Shown: positions 59,183 to 64,000 of the stretch, piece after piece | Layout of the letters: each line of letters starts with the position of its first letter | How positions within the stretch are numbered: the first letter of the stretch is position 1 | Assembly (NCBI GenBank): GCA_958496175.1 | Contig: OY292278.1 | Location: forward strand, 42,532,001-42,596,000 | From: Sisyra terminalis | Taxonomy: Eukaryota; Arthropoda; Insecta; Neuroptera; Sisyridae | Direction: 5' to 3' | Length of the DNA: 64,000 nucleotides | Program-made: the position numbers and the translations under genes | The notes under the pieces: generated by a model | What the model saw: the letters and a program-made list of their open reading frames with translations, nothing else | What the model was told of the DNA's origin: nothing | Databases searched by the model: none

Positions 59183-59936
59183 CATAAATCCATAATTTCA
59201 TACATGCCTACTCTCAACCGTTTTTTTTTCTTTATTTTACAATGGGAACCTTGAAAACGCAAATATTGTATAATAATCGTTTATCTAATAATGAAAAGAT
59301 ATTATTTTTTTAAATGTAATTGAATCAATTAATCGCCGAATAGAATCAAATTTAATTGAAGAATGACAACTCTTTTTACCAAGCTTTAATCGTCTTCAGG
59401 ACAACTTCTTTCTTTAATGAAGGATAATTACCATTTTTTAAAAATTACAAGAATATAGAAGACATATTGTAGATTTATAAATAACGCCATTTGGAGATCG
59501 TAACTTAAGTCCAAATTCTTATAAAGTTACCTAGCATCGCTTATGAAATAAAGCCAAAATATTTAGATTAACACTGGTGGCATCTTATCAAGGAAAAACA
59601 AATAATAAATTGAAGGAAATTGTTATCAAAAGAGTAGGACTTACTAACTTGAAATTGTTTTAAGTCTTTGATATATTTAATAACAAATCGGTTGAATTTT
59701 TTTCACAAAAATGTTTCATTGTATTTTGGAAAAATTGATTTTAAGAAATACCGTCCAAGAACAACAGTTCGCAATATCTTTTTGATCGATAATTATTCTC
59801 TTTAAATATTTCTATCATCAAATAACTATAAATTGAAATTGCAATAACTTTTATACTTATTATTAACACCTTGTTTATTATTTTTCCTCTCCGTTTCGCA
59901 ATTTATTACTGCTTTTCAAGCGATTAAAAATAATTG
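59183..59936. other. Upstream intergenic region of the NRF-like gene
   Basis: No gene or element is supported between the promoter and the mariner copy. Confidence 0.45.
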
Positions 59937-60856
59937 TTGGGTTGTCCGGAAAGTAAGTTCGTTTTTCCCCGACAAAATATTTAATTGTATTTTTTGCACT
60001 CATTTTATAACTAAGCCGTATAATCACTATATGTTTTGAGAGCTCATATAGCAAGGCTTGTATGTGAAAAAGCTCAATTGATTCTACATAATAGTTTTTG
60101 GTTCGTGTCCTTTTAAATATGGAGAGCAAAAACCAGAATTTTCCTCATATATTACTGTTTCACTATAGAAAAGGTAAAATGCTGTTCAATCAAGAAAAAA
60201 ATTAACTGAAGTGTATGCAGAAGAAGTATTGATCGCACGCATGTGCCAAAACTAGTTTGTAAAATTTCGATTCGGCAATTTTGATGTCGAAGATGCATCA
60301 CGGTCTGGAAGACCGGTTGAAGCTGATAAAGTCACAATGAAATCATTATTTGATGCAAATCGGTGAATAACAGTACGTGAGATCGGTAAAAGGTAAAATT
60401 TACCAAATTTAATTGTTAATGGCAGACTTGAAAGGCCTAGAATTAATCTTGAACCACGATATATGAGTTTCCTATGTTTTTATGGGGAGAAATTTGACCT
60501 CATATAAGTTTTATGCCCTCCCAAAAGCTTTTACACTTGAATGGTATAAACTACCATATCCATCATATGTTACAAATCTGGCACCTTCGGTTTATTATTG
60601 GTTTTGACCACTGCAAAATCTTTTAGACGATAAAAGCTTTACTTCAAATGAGGAACTCAAAAATCTGCTAAGATCAGTTTTCAGCTAAAAAAGGGCAAAA
60701 ATTTTTTTAGTGAAAAATCATACTACAGCCAGAAAAATGGCAAAAGGTTTTGCACCAGAATGGCCAATATATAGTTTTAAAAAATATTTATTCACTATAC
60801 AAAAATTTTCTTTCATTATCACAAAAAAAAACGAAATTATTTTCCGAATAACCTAA
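59937..60856 (+). mobile_element. Mariner transposon, 920 bp, inactive
   Basis: Terminal repeats are TTGGGTTGTCCGGAAAGTAA at the left and the complement of TTAGGTTATTCGGAAAATAA at the right, followed by TA. The interior holds a decayed transposase on the plus strand. Confidence 0.88.
60119..60778 (+). pseudogene. Mariner transposase pseudogene
   Basis: The start reads MESKNQNFPHILLFHYRKGK. This is followed, with frame changes, by FGNFDVEDASRSGRPVEAD-type sequence (from 60275) and ITVREIGKR. The C-terminal part (from 60550) reads SYVTNLAPSVYYWF, LLDDKSFTSNEELKNLL and MAKGFAPEWP-like sequence. The middle portion with the first catalytic aspartate is largely deleted, and several stops are present. 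Confidence 0.85.
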
Positions 60857-61239
60857 TATATAAATGTGTAAGGAATACACGTTCAAACTTTTTATAAATT
60901 GAAAAAGATTTAACTTTTTCGCATTTTTTCTTATTATCCTCTACTTTTAAGGACTTAAAGATAAGGGCTATTAATCTGACCATAATCAAGGGAAATATAG
61001 TATTGGAGTTTTAATAAAAATATCTAACGATATTTCTAAAAAAGCATAAAAAACTAACATTGTATAAGTATGACAATATTTCAAACCTTAATTATGTAAA
61101 AAAAAATCAAGTTGCATATTATTAAAGTTGGTTTCTAGGATAACATATCCTAGAATATTTTCATTTGGTGGGATATTTTGGTAAAACGGCATTTATTTTT
61201 ATACTTTAATATAAATATCTATCTAAAATCTTTCATTAT

Positions 61240-61312
61240 TTATTATTTTATTGTTGTAGGTATTGTACATAATATATTTATTCAAAATATATATGAAAAA
61301 TACCTACTAAAA
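61240..61312 (-). pseudogene. Penelope-like fragment, inverted stub
   Basis: The minus strand reads NKYIMYNTYNNKIINN-like sequence, matching NKYIMENTYKNKILYNE of the copy at 62145-62567. It abuts the plus-strand copy head to head. Confidence 0.5.
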
Positions 61313-62035
61313 TAAAATAATATATTATGGAAGATATGCAGACGAAACATTAATATTATTTAGTGGAATTACCCGACAGATTGACAATATGGTATCCGAT
61401 CTGAAAAAAAATTACTAGAAAATAAAATTCACTTCCGAACACGAACTAAATGGAATAATTTACTTTTTAGACACAACAATCGCCAATGAAAATGGAAAAA
61501 AGTTGTCATACAATATATACAGAAAAGCAACAACAATGATCACAACCATCCATAAAACATCATTTCACCCAAGAAACCAATAAATGACAGCTTTCAACAG
61601 TCTAGTGTATAAAGCGATCAAGTTCCCTTTTAGCACCAAAACTTGTGAAGAAGAAATTAAGATAATTAAACATAAAGCCATTACTAAAGGATACAATAGC
61701 TCAATTGTAGACAAAATAATATCGATTACTAAAATTTACTAAAATATCCATTCTTCAAACTCCATCGAAAGAAAACAAAAAATATATAAAATTAAACTTC
61801 AATAATATATTTAGTTTTACAATCGCCAACCACCTAAAGAAAAATAACTTCAATATCGCATTTTCAACAAACAACATAATGACAGTTCTTAAACCATTGG
61901 AGAATAACCAAATTACAACAAAAAACAAAACCGGAATATATAAAATTAATTTTCCTGTGAAAAATTCTACATTGGCCAAACTGGTAGATCTTTCGAAATA
62001 AGATATAAGAAACATACATCCAAGAATCATGTCAT
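61300..62035 (+). pseudogene. Penelope-like element, RT end and GIY-YIG, copy 1
   Basis: One frame carries YGRYADETLILFSGITRQID, KIKFTSEHELNGIIYFLDTT and KLSYNIYRKATTMITTIHKT, interrupted by three stops. The catalytic YVDD is altered to YADE. Further on are VLKPLENNQITTKNKTGIYK and, after a frameshift, SCEKFYIGQTGRSFEIRYKK. These form the GIY-YIG endonuclease typical of Penelope-like elements. It is dead. Confidence 0.82.
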
Positions 62036-62144
62036 TGGTTAAAATCTATAAAGTTTTAGTAACAAATTCACTGATTGGTCGAATTAAAGATTGAGCTTTT
62101 CATGGTGTGATATGATTGGCCCATGCATCCTGCGCCATTCATAA

Positions 62145-62567
62145 CTACAGTGCCTTGATGTGTACAAAGTAGGCTAAGTATTTCTCGTTTAAAGTGACTT
62201 TTGAGTACAGAACATTTGGAACGGCATTTCTTTCGATTAATAATTCATATATTGCAAAAAAAATGGTTGGTACCATATTGTCAATCTGTCGGGTAGTTCC
62301 ATTAAATAATATATATGTATCGTCTACATATCTTTCATTATATAATATTTTATTTTTGTAGGTATTTTCCATAATATATTTATTTTCAAAGTGGTTAACG
62401 TAAATGTTGGCTAGTAGTCCTGATAAAGGGGAACCCATGGCTAAGCCTTCCTTTTGGTGATAAAATTTTTGATTAAAAGATAAAAAGTTTTGTTGTAAGA
62501 TGATTGTTAATAAGTTCATTTTTTCGGTGATAACCACCGTCTTACAACAAAAATATTTAACTTTCAA
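62145..62567 (-). pseudogene. Penelope-like reverse transcriptase, copy 2
   Basis: The frame reads LSFNQKFYHQKEGLAMGSPL, SGLLANIYVNHFENKYIMEN and ERYVDDTYILFNGTTRQIDN. These are the central palm motifs of Penelope-like reverse transcriptases with an intact YVDD. The sequence after that is frameshifted and the endonuclease is missing. The apparent start codon is not an ATG, so it is a 5'-truncated piece. Confidence 0.85.
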
Positions 62568-63590
62568 TCAAAAATTTTATCACCAAAAGGAAGGCTTGGT
62601 CATGGGCTATGAGCTAATTTTACAATCGCTAACTTTCTAAAAAAAAATAACTTCAAAATCGCATTTTCAGCAAACAACATGATGAAAATTCTTAAACCAT
62701 TGGAGAACAACCAAATAACAATGAAAAATAAAACCGGAATATATAAAATTAAATGTGGTTCCTGTGAAAAATTTTACATTGGCCAAACGAGTAGATCTTT
62801 CGGAACAAGATATAAGGAATATACACCCAAGAAACCTACTTCAACAATTTTAAATTTTACAAAACACCTTTATGACGAAAATCATCAATGCTTAAACTTC
62901 GAAAAAAATTTTAATTCATTACATATTTGCAAGAAAGGATCACATATGAACACTCTAGAACATTGTTTCCTAACCTGTGGTCCGCATTTCCATTTGAAAA
63001 AGTTTGTTTTTTGTTTCTTAAAAAAACGCGAAGTTAAGAATGTAAAATTGCCCTGACTAAATTTGCCCTGAAAATATTCATTTTCAAGGGGTGACTTTTC
63101 ATTATAAGGACCGATTTTCTCAACGGATTATATAACAATGTTCAAATGTGAGTAGTAATGTGAAAAAATTTTTGTCCTGTGTGCAAAAGGACACCCGCAA
63201 TATCGTTTCAAAGTTTCAAATGGACAATTTTCAACTGCATAAAAAGAATATAAGGATATAACCCCTGGGGGTCCGCGGTCCCATTTGAAAAAGTTTGTTT
63301 TTTGATTTTTAATTTAATGAAGGAATACTAAAATATAATATTGTCCGAAAATTGCACCTTTTTTTCACTCAGGGGTCCTTGACATTATGCTTAATATTCT
63401 TGGAGGTCCGAGGCTGAAAAAGTTTAGGAACCGCTGCCCTAGAAGAATATGAAATATACAAAGCCCACAAATTAGATCCAAACAACATCCTTAACGACAA
63501 ATTATATAAAACAAACGACATATACGAAATTTGTTTACACCTGACAAAATAATTATTACCTGACGATGACAGCCAGGAACATATATGATT
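62545..63590 (+). pseudogene. Penelope-like element with GIY-YIG domain, copy 3
   Basis: The plus strand starts LQQKYLTFNQKFYHQKEGLV, then jumps by deletion from the RT to the linker. It continues MMKILKPLENNQITMKNK, TGIYKIKCGSCEKFYIGQTS and RSFGTRYKEYT, the GIY-YIG nuclease core. A 476-bp hAT MITE interrupts it at 62961-63436. After the MITE the frame resumes as EEYEIYKAHKLDPNNILND and IYEICLHLTK, then a stop at 63550. It is head to head with copy 2. Confidence 0.85.
62961..63436. mobile_element. 476-bp hAT-type MITE inside a Penelope-like copy
   Basis: Ends are CATTGTTTCCTAACCTGTGG and TTAGGAACCGCTG, the CAG-GGTTCC-AACC type common among hAT elements. Flanks CTCTAGAA (62953-62960) and CCCTAGAA (63437-63444) match at 7 of 8 bases. 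The interior contains the unit repeated at 36361-37600. Confidence 0.88.
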
Positions 63591-64000
63591 ATTCATTCAT
63601 TTATCCTTTAAATCTAATGATCAATTTAAAATCAAATTTTTCTACTATGTAAACTGAAATGTCCCCTTAATTAATGTTGAACATTTTTTCCTCATTTACG
63701 TATTTATGACGCAAGTTTACTTTAAACGAGTAACCACTCTGTTTTCGTAAATGCTCTCAGACATCATTGAGACTATTTATTCTCATATTTAAATTTCTCT
63801 TTTTTGCAAAAAAAAAAATAAATAAATTTGATTTTTTAATTTTTAAATAACGTTTTTTTTTTGTTACAAAGATGATTTTTTTCTGTATAAAGAATCAAAT
63901 GATATATAAAACTTTTGATAGTCATTAAATCAAAATTATTATTTCAGTCAATTACGTTTGGGTGTTTTCTGCGAAATCTCTTTGACGTTATTCGGTAATT
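63591..64000. other. Window end, nothing recognised
   Basis: AT-rich DNA without supported features. Confidence 0.4.

Overview
The window looks like insect nuclear DNA. It is AT-rich and mostly non-coding, with short GT-AG introns of about 52-70 bases, an Osiris-family gene (a family known from insects) and an insect-type NRF-6-like acyltransferase gene. The transposon mix (mariner, hAT, pogo-like, Helitron, Penelope-like, jockey-type and other LINEs, SINEs, many palindromic MITEs) also fits an insect. A beetle is possible from the compact introns and TE mix, but nothing here proves the order. No rRNA gene, intact tRNA gene, CRISPR array or bacterial-type operon was seen.

Only two host genes can be built with confidence. 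On the + strand at 27767-28730 lies a two-exon Osiris gene encoding 260 residues, with a TATA/Inr-like promoter. On the - strand from 59054 down to 49343 lies a twelve-exon gene for a 694-residue nose-resistant-to-fluoxetine (NRF-6)-like membrane acyltransferase. Every splice junction of that gene keeps frame. Its three long introns are swollen by transposons, and two of its short introns are multiples of three with no stop codon.

Layout. 1-9 kb: MITEs, a SINE tail, two small palindromes with hammerhead-like cores, a possible orphan exon and long palindrome A. 10-20 kb: mariner remnants, a pogo-like element nested in a palindrome, a jockey-type LINE end, and a short hAT copy with a perfect 8-bp target duplication. 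20-27 kb: a solo palindrome arm, a MITE and a 911-bp TA-flanked element. 27-29 kb: the Osiris gene. 31-45 kb: a hammerhead-type palindrome, a SINE, palindrome B, hAT-related tandem units, a LINE fragment split by a MITE, and a compound inverted repeat. 46-49 kb: a Helitron with a recognisable zinc-finger protein remnant. 49-59 kb: the NRF gene with palindromes C, D and E, a fourth hammerhead-type palindrome and a LINE in its introns. 60-64 kb: a mariner, then head-to-head Penelope-like fragments interrupted by a hAT MITE.

The most unusual signal is a family of five long palindromes (A-E, 652-1047 bp). Their ends begin TAG and then resemble NSTGRTYY; four have an 8-bp target duplication (two exact, two 7/8). 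All carry recognisable blocks from a shared ordered set of internal motifs. Within an element the two arms are nearly identical, while different elements have diverged strongly. Three of the five lie in introns of the NRF gene, where transcription would produce long RNA hairpins. A second signal is four palindromes with hammerhead-ribozyme-like cores on the arms, in the same window as Penelope-like elements, a class reported to carry such motifs. All of this was read by eye without alignment software, so ends of degraded elements are approximate.
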